A stretch of 64,000 nucleotides of DNA from Xenophilus sp. E41 (lineage in GTDB: Bacteria; Pseudomonadota; Gammaproteobacteria; Burkholderiales; Burkholderiaceae_C), in NCBI RefSeq assembly GCF_003671765.1, contig NZ_QPIB01000003.1:1-64000 (forward strand), given 5' to 3'. The number at the start of each line of letters is the position of its first letter. Positions within the stretch are counted from its first letter, which is position 1. This document shows, piece by piece, positions 9,350 through 23,084 of this stretch. Under the pieces are notes generated by a model. The model was not told where the DNA came from. It made no database searches and was given only the letters and a program-made list of their open reading frames with translations. Made by a program: the position numbers and the translations under genes.

Positions 9350-10591
9350 TCAGCGTTTTTCCTCGGCCTGGAATCCCGCATGGTGCAATGCGTCGATGAC
9401 CGCGGCGAGGTGCTCGCGTCCGCGCGTCTGCAGCACCAGCTCGATGTCGACGTTCTGCGCCGCCAGCATCGTGAAGGCGCGCTGGTGGTGCACCTCGTCG
9501 ATGTTGGCGCCCGCTTCGGCCACGGTCGTCGTGATCCGGGCCAGCACGCCCGGGACGTCGCGCGCGCCCACCTGCAGCCGCGCGAGCCGGCCGGCGCGCA
9601 CCATGCCGCGTTCGATGATGGCGGCCAGCAGCAACGGGTCGATGTTGCCGCCCGAGAGCACCAGACCCACGCGCTTGCCGCGGAAGCGCTCCGGGTGGCG
9701 GATCAGCGCCGCGAGGCCGGCCGCGCCCGCGCCCTCGACCAGCGTCTTCTCGATCTCCAGCAGCATCAGCACGGCCTGCTCGATGTCGCCCTCGTCGACC
9801 AGCAGCAGGTCGTCGACCAGCCGCGAGACGATCTCGCGGTTGCGCTCGCCCGGCGTGCCCACGGCGATGCCCTCGGCGATCGTGCTCGTCCCGCCCGGAT
9901 GCTGCGTGCCCTGGATCGCATTCACCATGGCCGGGAAGCGCGCTGTCTGCACGCCCACGATCTCGATGTCGGGCCGGCGCGCGCGCGCGGCGATGGCCAT
10001 GCCTGCGATCAGGCCGCCGCCGCCGACCGAGACCACGAGCGTGTCGAGGTCGGGCACCGCCTCCAGCATCTCCAGCGCCACGGTGCCTTGCCCGGCGATC
10101 ACCGCGTCGTCGTCGTACGGGTGCACGAAGCTCAGGCCGTCGCGATCGGCCAGTTCATAGGCGTGGCCGCGCGCCGCCTCGAGCGAATCGCCGAACAGCA
10201 CCACGTTCGCGCCGAAGCCGCGCGTGCGCTCGATCTTCACGCCCGGCGTGAAGCGCGGCATGACGATGGTTGCCGGAATGCCCAGCCGCTGCGCGTGGTA
10301 GGCCACGCCCTGCGCGTGGTTGCCGGCCGACATGGCAACGACGCCGCGCAGCGGCGCCTCTGCATGGCCGGCGCCGGTCGTCAGCCCCGCCTCAGCCAGC
10401 TCGGTCATCTTGTTGCATGCGCCGCGCTCCTTGAAGGAGGCGGTGAACTGCAGGTTCTCGAATTTGAGGAAGACCTGGGCGCCGACGATCTGCGAGAGCG
10501 TGCGCGATTCCACGCAGGGCGTGTCGAGCACCTGCCCGCGCAGGCGCCCGGCGGCGAGTTCGATGTCGTCGATGGCAACCATGGGCGCCAT
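9350..10591 (-). CDS. ilvA: Threonine ammonia-lyase with C-terminal ACT domain
   Basis: A 413-residue PLP enzyme that deaminates threonine to 2-oxobutanoate. The PLP lysine is in FTASFKERGACNKM (K54 from the chosen start), and the phosphate-binding loop is SVGGGGLIAG near residue 188. Residues about 330-413 form a single ACT domain (DVPGVLARITTTVAEAGANI), so this is the medium single-ACT form rather than the long two-ACT E. coli IlvA. It could serve isoleucine synthesis or threonine breakdown. The start could also be three codons later. No operon partner except the small gene downstream. Confidence 0.9.
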   Translation of the reverse strand: MAPMVAIDDIELAAGRLRGQVLDTPCVESRTLSQIVGAQVFLKFENLQFTASFKERGACNKMTELAEAGLTTGAGHAEAPLRGVVAMSAGNHAQGVAYHAQRLGIPATIVMPRFTPGVKIERTRGFGANVVLFGDSLEAARGHAYELADRDGLSFVHPYDDDAVIAGQGTVALEMLEAVPDLDTLVVSVGGGGLIAGMAIAARARRPDIEIVGVQTARFPAMVNAIQGTQHPGGTSTIAEGIAVGTPGERNREIVSRLVDDLLLVDEGDIEQAVLMLLEIEKTLVEGAGAAGLAALIRHPERFRGKRVGLVLSGGNIDPLLLAAIIERGMVRAGRLARLQVGARDVPGVLARITTTVAEAGANIDEVHHQRAFTMLAAQNVDIELVLQTRGREHLAAVIDALHHAGFQAEEKR

Positions 10592-10767
10592 TGTGGATCG
10601 CTTCCCACGCTCAGGGTTTTTCCTCTGGTCCCGTCTTCCACAACCCAAAACTCTGCGTTATGGTCGTGTCGCAAATGCCCGCCGCAGCCGCCCGGAGTAC
10701 TTCTTCGCAGCTGCATTCGTCGGCGGCATCGCGTTCTCTTCCCGCCTGAGCTTCTGGAGGTTGCCCC

Positions 10768-13092
10768 ATGGCAAAACGTTCCGGTGTCGATGTGCTGACC
10801 GCCTTGCCGCGTGGCCAGGCGCTGCCGTCGCCCGGCCTGAAGGACGCCCCGGTGCTCGAGCTCATGTGCTCGCACTTCGTGCTCACGCTCGCGGCCAAGC
10901 AGGGGCCCAGGTTCAATGTGCGTCGCGACCTCAACGGCCTGCTCTCGCTCACCGGGCGCCACCTGGTGTGGCCGGCATCCACGCTGCAGCGTCTGCGCGA
11001 GTTTCTGGGCCGGCGCTGCGCGGGCAACGAGGTGTGGAAGGATGTGGAGCACCTGGACAACCGCGCGCTGCTCGAGCGGCACGGCGTCTGGCGCGGCCCG
11101 TACGAAGAGGGCACGCTCTTCTTCTACCTCGACGAGTACGCCAAGGACCAGCCCAAGGACCTGCTGGCCGTGCTCTCGCTCACGCGCGACTGGCTGTCGA
11201 ACACGCTGCGCAAGCAGTCCACGCTGGTCGAGAAGAACATCGACGCCCTGGCCGGCCTGCTGCAGCTGAACAAGGCCGAGCGCGCGTTGCTGCTGTACGG
11301 CACCCTCGCGCGCTACCAGCGCGACCTGCGCTCGCTGCTGGTGGAGTTCAAGGTCAACAACGCGCCCGAGGCTTACGCCGCCATCGCCGAAGTCGCCGGC
11401 GTGAACGCGAGCGAGGTCGGCGAGGCGCTGCGCGCCGGCTCGCGGCTGGAGCGCATCGGCCTGGTCGAGAACCTCATCTCCGAACACAACATCACCGACC
11501 TGGCCGACCTCATGAAGGTCAGCGAGAAGCTGCCTCCGGTGCTGATGCGCGAGTACCGCGACCACAACGAGCTGATGGCCGTGTTCACGCGGCCCTCGGC
11601 CAAGAGCGGCCTGACGCTGCAGGACTTCGACTTCGTCGCCGAGGACGCGCAGATGCTCGTCACCCTGCTGCGCGCCGCCATCGCGCGCAAGGAGCCGGGC
11701 GTGAACGTGCTGCTCTACGGCCCGCCCGGCACCGGCAAGACCGAGCTGGCCAAGGTGGTCGCGCAGGCGGCGGGGCTGGAGCTCTTCGAGGTCGAGTACG
11801 CCGACCGTGACGGCAATTCGTTGTCGGGCCGCGACCGTTATCGATCGCTGCAGATCGCGCAGGTCTTCCTCAAGGGCAGCGCGCAGGCGGCGCTGCTCTT
11901 CGACGAGGTGGAAGACGTCTTCCCGCCCATCAGCACCGAGGCCGCGCAGTTCATGGCGCGCGCCGAGCAGATTCCCGCGCCGCCCAGCGGCAGCGTGAGC
12001 GGCAAGGCCTGGGTCAACCAGATCCTCGAGACCAACCCGGTGCCCACGCTGTGGATCACCAACCGCATCGAGCAGATCGACCCGGCCTTCCGCCGCCGTT
12101 TCGCCTACCACCTCGAGCTCAAGTCGCCGCCGCCCGGCGCGCGCGAGCAGATCGTGCGCAAGGCGCTGGCCGGCGTGCCGGTGTCCGAGGCCTTCACGGC
12201 CCAGCTCGCCGAGCGCAAGGGCCTCACGCCGGCGCAGATCCGCACGGCGGTGCGCTTCGCGGGCCTCGCGGCCAGCGACGCGCTGTCGACCGAGGCGCTG
12301 ATCGAACGCCAGCTGCGCAACGCCGACCAGGCTCTGGGCACCGGCCAGCCGGCGCGCCACGAGCGCCTGCAGGTCACCACCTGGGACCTCGACATGCTGA
12401 ACGTCGAAACCCGCTTCGAGGTCCCGCGCATCGTGGAAGCGCTCAAGGCGCGTGGCCACGGCACGCTGTGCTTCTACGGCGCGCCCGGCACCGGCAAGAC
12501 CGCGCTGGCCGAACACATCGCCAGGAGCATCGGGCGGCCGCTCATCATCAAGCAGGCCAGCGACCTGATGAGCAAGTACGTCGGCGAGACCGAGCAGAAC
12601 ATGGCCGCCATGTTCCGCGAAGCCGAGGCCGAGAAGGCCGTGCTGCTGCTCGACGAGGCCGACTCCTTCCTGCAGGACCGCCGCGGCGCGCAGCGCACCT
12701 ACGAGGTCACCGAGGTCAACGAGATGCTGCAGGGCATGGAGCGCTTCAAGGGCGTGTTCGTCTGCACCACCAACCTGCTCGACCGCCTCGACCAGGCGGC
12801 GCTGCGGCGCTTCACCTTCAAGATCAGGTTCATGCCGCTCACGGCCGAGCAGCGCGAGCGCATGTTCGTCACCGAGGCGCTGGCCGGCGACGCCGCGGCG
12901 CTCACGCCCGAACTGCGCACGCGCCTGGCGCGCCTGGACCAGCTGTGCCCGGGCGACTTCGCCGCCGTGAAGCGCCAGACCGACATCCTGGCCGCCACCT
13001 TCTCGCCCGAGGAATTCCTCGACCAGCTCGAGGCCGAGCACCGCATCAAGCCCGAGGTGCGCGAGGCGCGCTCGATGGGCTTCGTCCACTGA
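10768..13092 (+). CDS. Tandem AAA+ ATPase, cytosolic
   Basis: A 774-residue protein with two AAA+ modules. Module 1 has Walker A GPPGTGKTEL at residue 318 and Walker B LLFDEVEDVF. Module 2 has Walker A GAPGTGKTAL at residue 571, Walker B VLLLDEADSF and a downstream arginine pair. The first 300 residues are helical with no domain I recognise. The architecture recalls CDC48/FtsH-like ATPases but without their N domain or protease. It has a good ribosome site (ggaggttgcccc ATG). It stands alone between threonine deaminase and recQ. Its substrate is unknown. Confidence 0.8.
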   Translation: MAKRSGVDVLTALPRGQALPSPGLKDAPVLELMCSHFVLTLAAKQGPRFNVRRDLNGLLSLTGRHLVWPASTLQRLREFLGRRCAGNEVWKDVEHLDNRALLERHGVWRGPYEEGTLFFYLDEYAKDQPKDLLAVLSLTRDWLSNTLRKQSTLVEKNIDALAGLLQLNKAERALLLYGTLARYQRDLRSLLVEFKVNNAPEAYAAIAEVAGVNASEVGEALRAGSRLERIGLVENLISEHNITDLADLMKVSEKLPPVLMREYRDHNELMAVFTRPSAKSGLTLQDFDFVAEDAQMLVTLLRAAIARKEPGVNVLLYGPPGTGKTELAKVVAQAAGLELFEVEYADRDGNSLSGRDRYRSLQIAQVFLKGSAQAALLFDEVEDVFPPISTEAAQFMARAEQIPAPPSGSVSGKAWVNQILETNPVPTLWITNRIEQIDPAFRRRFAYHLELKSPPPGAREQIVRKALAGVPVSEAFTAQLAERKGLTPAQIRTAVRFAGLAASDALSTEALIERQLRNADQALGTGQPARHERLQVTTWDLDMLNVETRFEVPRIVEALKARGHGTLCFYGAPGTGKTALAEHIARSIGRPLIIKQASDLMSKYVGETEQNMAAMFREAEAEKAVLLLDEADSFLQDRRGAQRTYEVTEVNEMLQGMERFKGVFVCTTNLLDRLDQAALRRFTFKIRFMPLTAEQRERMFVTEALAGDAAALTPELRTRLARLDQLCPGDFAAVKRQTDILAATFSPEEFLDQLEAEHRIKPEVREARSMGFVH

Positions 13093-13095
13093 GCG

Positions 13096-13152
13096 TTGCT
13101 ATCGAAGTGGTAGCTGCACGCGCCCGTCGCACGGGCGCTGCCGGCACCTTTC
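13096..13152 (+). repeat. Type C intergenic repeat, copy 2
   Basis: It reads TGCTATCGAAGTGGTAGCTGC, followed by the hairpin CGCGCCCGTCGCACGGGCGC. It lies 3 nt after the stop of the AAA+ gene and next to the stop of convergent recQ, a position that suits a terminator. Confidence 0.8.
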
Positions 13153-13154
13153 GC

Positions 13155-15041
<1,887 letters not shown>

Positions 15042-15044
15042 GGA

Positions 15045-15102
15045 TTGCTATGAAATGGATAGCTGCAGACGCAGATGGGACGGGCGCTGAGGGCCGTTTT
15101 GG
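15045..15102 (+). repeat. Type C intergenic repeat, copy 3
   Basis: TTGCTATGAAATGGATAGCTGC is followed by a degenerate GC hairpin and CGGGCGCTGAGGGCCGTTTTGG. It sits 3 nt upstream of the recQ start, in the opposite orientation to recQ. The stretch 15042-15437 otherwise holds only the two HutC operator candidates and no gene. Confidence 0.75.
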
Positions 15103-15220
15103 CACCCAGGCCGCCGCAGCGGGTACGGCGGCCGTGCCGATTGTCGCCGCAGGCCTGGCGGTGGGCCGGGCGGTTGCTGGCACGGGGCTTGCAGCCCAAG
15201 CCGCCATTCGCCCGTCGACC

Positions 15221-15232
15221 CTGTATAGACAG
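15221..15232. promoter_or_regulatory. HutC operator candidate 1
   Basis: The palindrome CTGTATAGACAG lies 206 nt before the ABC transporter gene. HutC of the GntR/HutC family is known to bind TGTATANACA-type sites before hut operons. Near-identical sites occur at 15314 and 19047, and hutC itself is at 18049. Confidence 0.75.
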
Positions 15233-15313
15233 CATTCTGGTGCATTCCTCACCGGGCGTGCACCAAGGAAGACCGGCCCATGGCGCCTTGCGGGGCAGCC
15301 ATCGGCGGGTTAA

Positions 15314-15327
15314 CCTGTATATACAGG
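15314..15327. promoter_or_regulatory. HutC operator candidate 2
   Basis: The perfect 14-nt palindrome CCTGTATATACAGG lies 111 nt before the ABC binding-protein gene. It shares the TGTATANACA core with the sites at 15221 and 19047. Repression of the transporter genes by HutC, relieved by urocanate, is the inferred role. Confidence 0.8.
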
Positions 15328-15437
15328 GCTGGGCAGGCGGACCACACTGCGCCGTCGCGTGTCAGGCTGCCGACCGGCGGCCGCGCGCGGCGGGCGCATC
15401 CAACCACGTTCTTCGTCCTTTGATTCAGGAGGGCCGC

Positions 15438-16403
15438 ATGGCCAAGACAGTCTTCAAGATCGCATCGCTGGTGGCCGCTGCCGCCTGCCTGGCCGGCGCT
15501 GCCGGTTCCGCCGCCGCGCAGGAGACCAAGATCGCGCTGGGCATGTCCGGCTGGACCGGCTTCGCCCCGCTCACGCTGGCCGACAAGGCGGGCATCTTCA
15601 AGAAGAACGGCCTGGACGTGGAGATCAAGATGATCCCGCAGAAGGACCGCCACCTGGCGCTGGCCTCCGGCGCCATCCAGTGCGCCGCCACGACCGTCGA
15701 GACGCACGTGGCCTGGAACGCCAACGGCGTGCCGATCGTGCAGATCTTCCAGATGGACAAGTCCTATGGCGCCGACGGCATCGCCGTGCGCAACGACATC
15801 AAGTCCTTCGCCGACCTCAAGGGCAAGACCATCGGCGTCGACGCGCCCGGCACCGCCCCCTTCTTCGGCCTGGCCTGGATGCTGAGCAAGAACGGCATGA
15901 GCCTGAAGGACGTGAAGACCGTCACCCTCGCGCCGCAGGCCTCGGCCCAGGCCTTCGTGGCCGGCCAGAACGACGCCGCCATGACCTACGAGCCGTATCT
16001 CTCGACGGTGCGCAACGCGCCCCAGTCGGGCAAGATCCTCGCGACCACCCTCGACTACCCGATGGTGATGGACACCGTGGGCTGCGCGCCCACCTGGCTC
16101 AAGGCCAACGCCAAGGCAGCGCAGGTGCTGACCAATTCGTACTTCGAGGCGCTGGAGATGATCAAGGCCGATCCGGCCAAGTCCAACGAACTCATGGGCT
16201 CGGCCGTCAAGCAGACCGGCGAAGCGTTTGCCAACTCGTCGAAGTACCTGCGCTGGCAGGACAAGGCCGCCAACCAGAAGTTCTTCGCGGGCGAGCTGGA
16301 GCAGTTCATGAAGGACTCCGTGCCGATCCTGCTGGAGGCCGGCGTGATCCGCAAGGCGCCTGAGGACCTCAAGGCCACCTACGACGCGTCCTTCATCAAG
16401 TAA
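15438..16403 (+). CDS. NitT/TauT-type ABC transporter substrate-binding protein
   Basis: A 321-residue periplasmic binding protein with a cleavable signal peptide (ends AAGSAAAQE). The body has the SsuA/ThiY-like fold signature GFAPLTLADKAGIFKKNGLDVEI and QKDRHLALASGAIQ. A ribosome site (aggaggg) precedes the ATG at 15438. It is the first gene of a binding protein-permease-ATPase set that runs straight into hutC, and two HutC operator candidates lie upstream. The ligand is probably a hut pathway compound (histidine, urocanate or a related imidazole), which is inferred from context only. Confidence 0.85.
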   Translation: MAKTVFKIASLVAAAACLAGAAGSAAAQETKIALGMSGWTGFAPLTLADKAGIFKKNGLDVEIKMIPQKDRHLALASGAIQCAATTVETHVAWNANGVPIVQIFQMDKSYGADGIAVRNDIKSFADLKGKTIGVDAPGTAPFFGLAWMLSKNGMSLKDVKTVTLAPQASAQAFVAGQNDAAMTYEPYLSTVRNAPQSGKILATTLDYPMVMDTVGCAPTWLKANAKAAQVLTNSYFEALEMIKADPAKSNELMGSAVKQTGEAFANSSKYLRWQDKAANQKFFAGELEQFMKDSVPILLEAGVIRKAPEDLKATYDASFIK

Positions 16404-16416
16404 GCACGGACGGACG

Positions 16417-17264
16417 ATGGAAGCGACTTCCGCGGCGGTCCAGGCACCGCCTTCTTCGATCGCCGCGCCGCGCCCCGCGCGCCGCGCGCGCGGCATGGCG
16501 CCGCTGGAGCCGGTGAGCCCGCGGGCGCGCTGGATGCTGGGGGCCGGCTTCTTCGTCCTCTTCGTCGCCGTGTGGGCGGCGGCCACGCTGGGCGGCTTCG
16601 TGTCGCCCACCTTCCTGGCCAGCCCGGTCACGATGGTGAAGGAAGCCTGGCTGCTCTTCACCGAGTACGGCTTCATCAAGGACATCGGCATGACCGTCTG
16701 GCGCGTGCTGGGCGGCTTCATCCTGGCGGCCGTGATCGCCGTGCCGCTGGGGATCGCGATGGGCGCGTACAAGCCGGTCGAGGCTTTTCTCGAGCCCTTC
16801 GTGTCCTTCTGCCGCTACCTGCCGGCCTCGGCCTTCATCCCGCTGCTCATCCTGTGGGCGGGCATCGGCGAGACGCAGAAGTTACTGGTGATCTTCATCG
16901 GCTCGGTGTTCCAGATCATCCTCATGGTCGCCGTGACCGTGGGCGGCGCCCGCAAGGACCTGGTCGAGGCCGCCTACACCCTGGGCGCGGACAGCCGCGG
17001 CATCGTGCGGCGCGTGCTCATTCCGGGCGCCGCGCCGGGCATCGCCGAGACGCTGCGCCTGGTGCTCGGCTGGGCCTGGACCTACGTCATCGTGGCCGAG
17101 CTCATCGGGTCCTCGTCAGGCATCGGCCACATGATCACCGACAGCCAGGCGCTGCTGAACACCGGGCAGATCATCTTCGGGATCATCGTCATCGGCGTGA
17201 TCGGCCTGGTGTCGGATTTTGTGTTCAAGGCGATCAACAAGCGCCTCTACGGGTGGGCTTCGCT

Positions 17265-17268
<4 letters not shown>
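16417..17268 (+). CDS. ABC transporter permease (SsuC/TauC-like)
   Basis: A 283-residue inner-membrane protein with about six hydrophobic segments and the BPD_transp_1 EAA loop (DLVEAAYTLGADSRGIVRRV) near residues 184-203. It begins 13 nt after the binding-protein stop and overlaps the ATPase start by ATGA. The N-terminal 30 residues are arginine/proline-rich and cytoplasmic. It would form the channel of the hut-linked importer. Confidence 0.9.
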
Positions 17269-18047
<779 letters not shown>

Positions 18048-18048
18048 G

Positions 18049-18918
18049 ATGAAAGCGGGAGCGGACAGCCGTACGCGAAGTACGCAAACGCGCGCGAAGG
18101 TCGCGAAAGAAAGCAGCAACAAGAATTCGGCTGTTCCTTTCGCGTCCTTTGCGAAACCTTCGCGTCCTTCGCGTACGGAGGTCCGCATCCAGGAACCGGC
18201 CCTCGCCCTCTACGAGCAGGTCAAGGAACACATCACCCGCCGCATCCAGGACGGCACCTGGCCGGCCGGCCACCGGCTGCCGTCGGAGCACGAGCTGGTC
18301 GCGCAGTTCGGCATCTCGCGCATGACCATCAACCGCGCGCTGCGCGAACTGGTGGAGCAGGGCCGCATCGTGCGCGTGGCCGGCGTCGGCAGCTTCGTGG
18401 CCGAGAACAAGCCGCAGTCCACGCTGCTGCAGATCGCCAACATCGCCAGCGAGATACGCGCGCGCGGCCACGACTACGGCTACCAGCTGCTGTCGGCCGA
18501 GCGCGTGGCGGCCTCGCCCGACGTGGCCGCCTGGCTCGACCTGCGCGCCGGCGAATCGGTCTTCCACTCGACCTGCCTGCACCTCGAGGATGGCGTGCCG
18601 GTCCAGCTCGAGGACCGTTACGTCAGCCCGCGCGTGGTGCCCGACTACCTGGAGCAGGACCTCGCGGCCACGCCGCCCAGCGAGTACCTGGTGCGCCACG
18701 TGCCCTTCGACCAGATCGAGCACCTGGTCGACGCCGTGCTGCCCAGCGCCGAACAGGCCGACCGCCTCGACATGGCCGCGGCCGACCCCTGCCTGCTGCT
18801 CACGCGGCGCACCTGGACGCGCGCCGTGCCGGTCACGGTGGTGCGCTGTCTGCACCCCGCCTCGCGGTATCGCCTGGGCAGCCGCTTTCGCGCAGACGGC
18901 AACCCGGTATTCGGATGA
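18049..18918 (+). CDS. hutC: Histidine utilization repressor HutC, with repeat-derived N terminus
   Basis: A 289-residue GntR-family regulator. Residues about 52-115 are the winged helix (ALYEQVKEHITRR, then HRLPSEHELVAQFGISRMTI), and residues 130-289 are a UTRA ligand domain. HutC represses hut genes and is released by urocanate. The first 45 or so codons lie inside a type A dispersed repeat, and no ATG, GTG or TTG follows in frame before the DNA-binding domain, so translation must pass through the repeat unless an unusual start is used. It is located one base after the ABC ATPase stop. A type B repeat and a HutC site follow it. Confidence 0.92.
   Translation: MKAGADSRTRSTQTRAKVAKESSNKNSAVPFASFAKPSRPSRTEVRIQEPALALYEQVKEHITRRIQDGTWPAGHRLPSEHELVAQFGISRMTINRALRELVEQGRIVRVAGVGSFVAENKPQSTLLQIANIASEIRARGHDYGYQLLSAERVAASPDVAAWLDLRAGESVFHSTCLHLEDGVPVQLEDRYVSPRVVPDYLEQDLAATPPSEYLVRHVPFDQIEHLVDAVLPSAEQADRLDMAAADPCLLLTRRTWTRAVPVTVVRCLHPASRYRLGSRFRADGNPVFG
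18064..18186. repeat. Type A dispersed repeat, full copy, inside hutC
   Basis: An imperfect palindromic element of about 120 bp. Perfect 12-nt ends (18069-18080, ccgtacgcgaag, and its reverse complement 18167-18178) enclose many CGCGAAGG/CCTTCGCG subrepeats around a central TTCGGCTGTTCCTTTCGCG. Related copies lie at 41029, 45398 and 50264. Confidence 0.85.
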
Positions 18919-18921
18919 CAT

Positions 18922-19033
18922 CCCCCAAGCGACTTCGTCGCTCCCCCTTCTGCTGCGCGAAGGGGGCGCACCCAGCGGCCTGGCGGAGCCAGTTCCGCGG
19001 GTGCCCTGGCGTGGGGCGCGCGCACCGATCTTT
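18922..19033. repeat. Type B intergenic repeat, copy 1
   Basis: CCCCCAAGCGACTTCGTCGC is followed by CCCCCTTCTGCTGCGCGAAGGGGGCGCACCC and a CCAGCGGCCTGGCGGAGCCAG block ending CCGCGGGTGCCCTGGC. The copy at 47339 is nearly identical and that at 51134 is more diverged. It fills most of the gap between hutC and hutH, upstream of the hutH operator. Confidence 0.8.
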
Positions 19034-19046
19034 TCTTACGCACCTA

Positions 19047-19059
19047 CTTGTATAGACAG
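19047..19059. promoter_or_regulatory. HutC operator candidate 3, before hutH
   Basis: CTTGTATAGACAG shares its TGTATAGACA core with the site at 15221. It ends 6 nt before the hutH ATG, so HutC bound here could block transcription or translation start of the hutH-hutG genes. Confidence 0.8.
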
Positions 19060-19065
19060 GCTGCC

Positions 19066-20607
19066 ATGACCGTCACCCTCACCCTCGACCCCGGCCACGT
19101 CTCGCTGGCGCAGCTGCGCGCCATCCATGCTGGCGGCCTGCGCCTTGTGCTCGACGCGGCCACGGCCGCACCGATGCAGGCCGCGCAGGCGGCGGTGCAG
19201 CGCATCGTGGACCACGACGAGGTCGTCTACGGAATCAACACCGGCTTCGGCAAGCTGGCCAGCACGAAGATCGGCCATGACCACCTGGCCGAGCTGCAGC
19301 GCAACCTGGTCCTCTCGCACAGCGTGGGTACCGGCGAGCCGCTCGCGCCCGCGGTGGTGCGCCTGGTGCTCGCCACCAAGGCCGTGAGCCTGGCGCGCGG
19401 CCACTCCGGCGTGCGGCCCGCGCTCGCCGAGGCGCTGCTCGCGCTCTTCAATGCCGGCGTGACGCCGGTCATTCCGGCCAAGGGCTCGGTGGGCGCGTCG
19501 GGCGACCTGGCGCCGCTGGCGCACCTGGCCTGCGTGCTCATCGGCGAGGGCGCGGCGCAACTCGCGGATGGTCGTACCGTGCCGGGCTCCGAGGCGATGC
19601 GCGCCGTCGGCCTCGAGCCCTTCGTGCTCGGCCCCAAGGAAGGGCTCGCGCTGCTCAACGGCACGCAGGTGTCGACCGCGCTCGCGCTGTCGGGCCTGTT
19701 CGGTGCCGAGAACGTGTTCGCCTCGGCCCTCATGTCGGGCGCGCTCTCGCTCGAGGCCATCCAGGGCTCGATCAAGCCCTTCGATGCGCGCATCCACGCC
19801 GCGCGCGGCCAGCCGGGGCAGATCGCCGTGGCGGGCGCGGTGCGCGCGCTGCTCGAGGGCAGCGAGATCGTGCCCTCGCACGCCGACTGCGGCCGCGTGC
19901 AGGACCCGTATTCGATCCGCTGCATCCCGCAGGTGATGGGCGCCTGCCTCGACAACCTCGCGCACGCCGCGCGCGTGCTGGTCATCGAAGCCAATGCCGC
20001 GTCGGACAACCCGCTGGTCTTCACCGACACGGGCGAAGTGATCTCGGGCGGCAACTTCCACGCCGAGCCGGTCGCCTTCGCCGCCGACATCGTGGCGCTG
20101 GCCGTCAGCGAGATCGGCGCCATCGCCGAGCGGCGCATCGCCCTGCTGCTGGACACGGGCCTGTCGGGCCTCCCGCCCTTCCTGGTGCGCGACGGCGGCC
20201 TGAATTCCGGCTTCATGATCGCCCAGGTCACGGCCGCGGCGCTGGCGTCGGAGAACAAGTCGCTGGCCCATCCCGCCAGCGTGGACAGCCTGCCCACCTC
20301 CGCCAACCAGGAGGACCACGTGTCGATGGCCACCTTCGCCGCGCGCCGCCTCGCCGACATGGTGAACAACACCGCGGTGGTGGTCGGCATCGAGGCCATG
20401 GCCGCCGCGCAAGGCATCGAGCTCAAGCGCGACAACGGCCTCAAGTCTTCGCCCCTGGTCGAAGCCGAGTTCGCCCGCATCCGCCAACAGGTGGCCTTCG
20501 TCGAGCGCGACCGCTACCTCGCCCCCGACCTGGAGGCCATGCGCCTCTGGGCGCTGAAGGCCGACCTGCCCGACGCGCTTGTGAACATCCTGCCCAGCCA
20601 CGCCTGA
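19066..20607 (+). CDS. hutH: Histidine ammonia-lyase
   Basis: A 513-residue enzyme that converts histidine to urocanate and ammonia, the first hut step. The MIO cofactor-forming Ala-Ser-Gly is at residues 144-146 in [27 protein letters not shown] near residues 54-65 and the C-terminal [16 protein letters not shown] are also family hallmarks. I chose the ATG at 19066; a start six codons upstream would lie within the HutC site. hutU begins 21 nt later. Confidence 0.98.
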   Translation: MTVTLTLDPGHVSLAQLRAIHAGGLRLVLDAATAAPMQAAQAAVQRIVDHDEVVYGINTGFGKLASTKIGHDHLAELQRNLVLSHSVGTGEPLAPAVVRLVLATKAVSLARGHSGVRPALAEALLALFNAGVTPVIPAKGSVGASGDLAPLAHLACVLIGEGAAQLADGRTVPGSEAMRAVGLEPFVLGPKEGLALLNGTQVSTALALSGLFGAENVFASALMSGALSLEAIQGSIKPFDARIHAARGQPGQIAVAGAVRALLEGSEIVPSHADCGRVQDPYSIRCIPQVMGACLDNLAHAARVLVIEANAASDNPLVFTDTGEVISGGNFHAEPVAFAADIVALAVSEIGAIAERRIALLLDTGLSGLPPFLVRDGGLNSGFMIAQVTAAALASENKSLAHPASVDSLPTSANQEDHVSMATFAARRLADMVNNTAVVVGIEAMAAAQGIELKRDNGLKSSPLVEAEFARIRQQVAFVERDRYLAPDLEAMRLWALKADLPDALVNILPSHA

Positions 20608-20628
20608 ACCTCATCGAAGGAGCCCGCC

Positions 20629-22341
<1,713 letters not shown>

Positions 22342-22445
22342 GCCGGCGGCTTTCCGCCCGACACGCTGGCCCCGCGGCCGCGGCGCTGCGATAGTGGCAT
22401 GTGCCCGTGCCGCATCGGCCGGGCTTGCCGATAGGAGGACATCGC

Positions 22446-23021
22446 ATGCCCTACGAACGCTTCAAGCTGCACGAACTGCCCGTGAGCCCGTGGAAGAACG
22501 GCGGCGGCAGCACGCGCGAGATCCTGTGCTGGCCACCCGGCGCCGACATGCACGGCTTCGACTGGCGGGTGAGCGTCGCCAGCATCGCCGCGCCGGGCCC
22601 CTTCTCCCCCTTCCCGGGCGTGGACCGCACCATCGTGCTGCTCGAGGGCGACGGCGTATGGCTCGAGGGCGAGGGCGTGCGCCATCGCCTCGACGTCCTG
22701 CACGACCCCTTCGCCTTCAGCGGCGACCTCGCCCTGCGCTGCCAGCTGCTCGGCGGTCCGTCGACCGACTTCAACGTGATGACGCGGCGCGAAGGCGGCA
22801 GTTCCACCGTCTCGGTCTACAGCCAGGCCCATGTGATGCCGCGTTGCACCTACGGCCTGCTGCTCTGCGTGCAGGGCCACTACCACCTGCGCGGCGGCGG
22901 CCTGCTCAAGACCTGGGACGGCCTCTGGTGGGCCGAGCAGCCGCAGGAATGGATGCTCACGCCCGCCAGCCGCGACGCCCGCCTGATCGCGGTGCGGTGG
23001 GAGCCGCGGATTCCTGAATGA
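22446..23021 (+). CDS. hutD: HutD family protein
   Basis: A 191-residue cupin-like protein typical of hut operons (ELPVSPWKNGGGSTREI near residues 11-27 is the family signature). The start at 22446 is supported by taggaggacatcgc just before it; an upstream in-frame ATG at 22401 lacks this. HutD is thought to modulate hut induction, possibly by binding a pathway intermediate such as formyl-glutamate. Its gene lies between hutU and hutI, and a type C repeat follows. Confidence 0.92.
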   Translation: MPYERFKLHELPVSPWKNGGGSTREILCWPPGADMHGFDWRVSVASIAAPGPFSPFPGVDRTIVLLEGDGVWLEGEGVRHRLDVLHDPFAFSGDLALRCQLLGGPSTDFNVMTRREGGSSTVSVYSQAHVMPRCTYGLLLCVQGHYHLRGGGLLKTWDGLWWAEQPQEWMLTPASRDARLIAVRWEPRIPE

Positions 23022-23075
23022 AAACGGGCTGCGGCGCCCACCAGCATTGCGCCTGCAGCTATCGAAAAGAGAGCA
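23021..23075 (-). repeat. Type C intergenic repeat, copy 4
   Basis: AAAACGGGCTGCGGCGCCCACC is followed by GCAGCTATCGAAAAGAGAGCA; it is in the same orientation as copies 1 and 5. It separates hutD from hutI inside the operon, so it cannot be a complete transcription stop there unless hutI has its own promoter. Confidence 0.7.
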
Positions 23076-23084
23076 GATCGCTTC

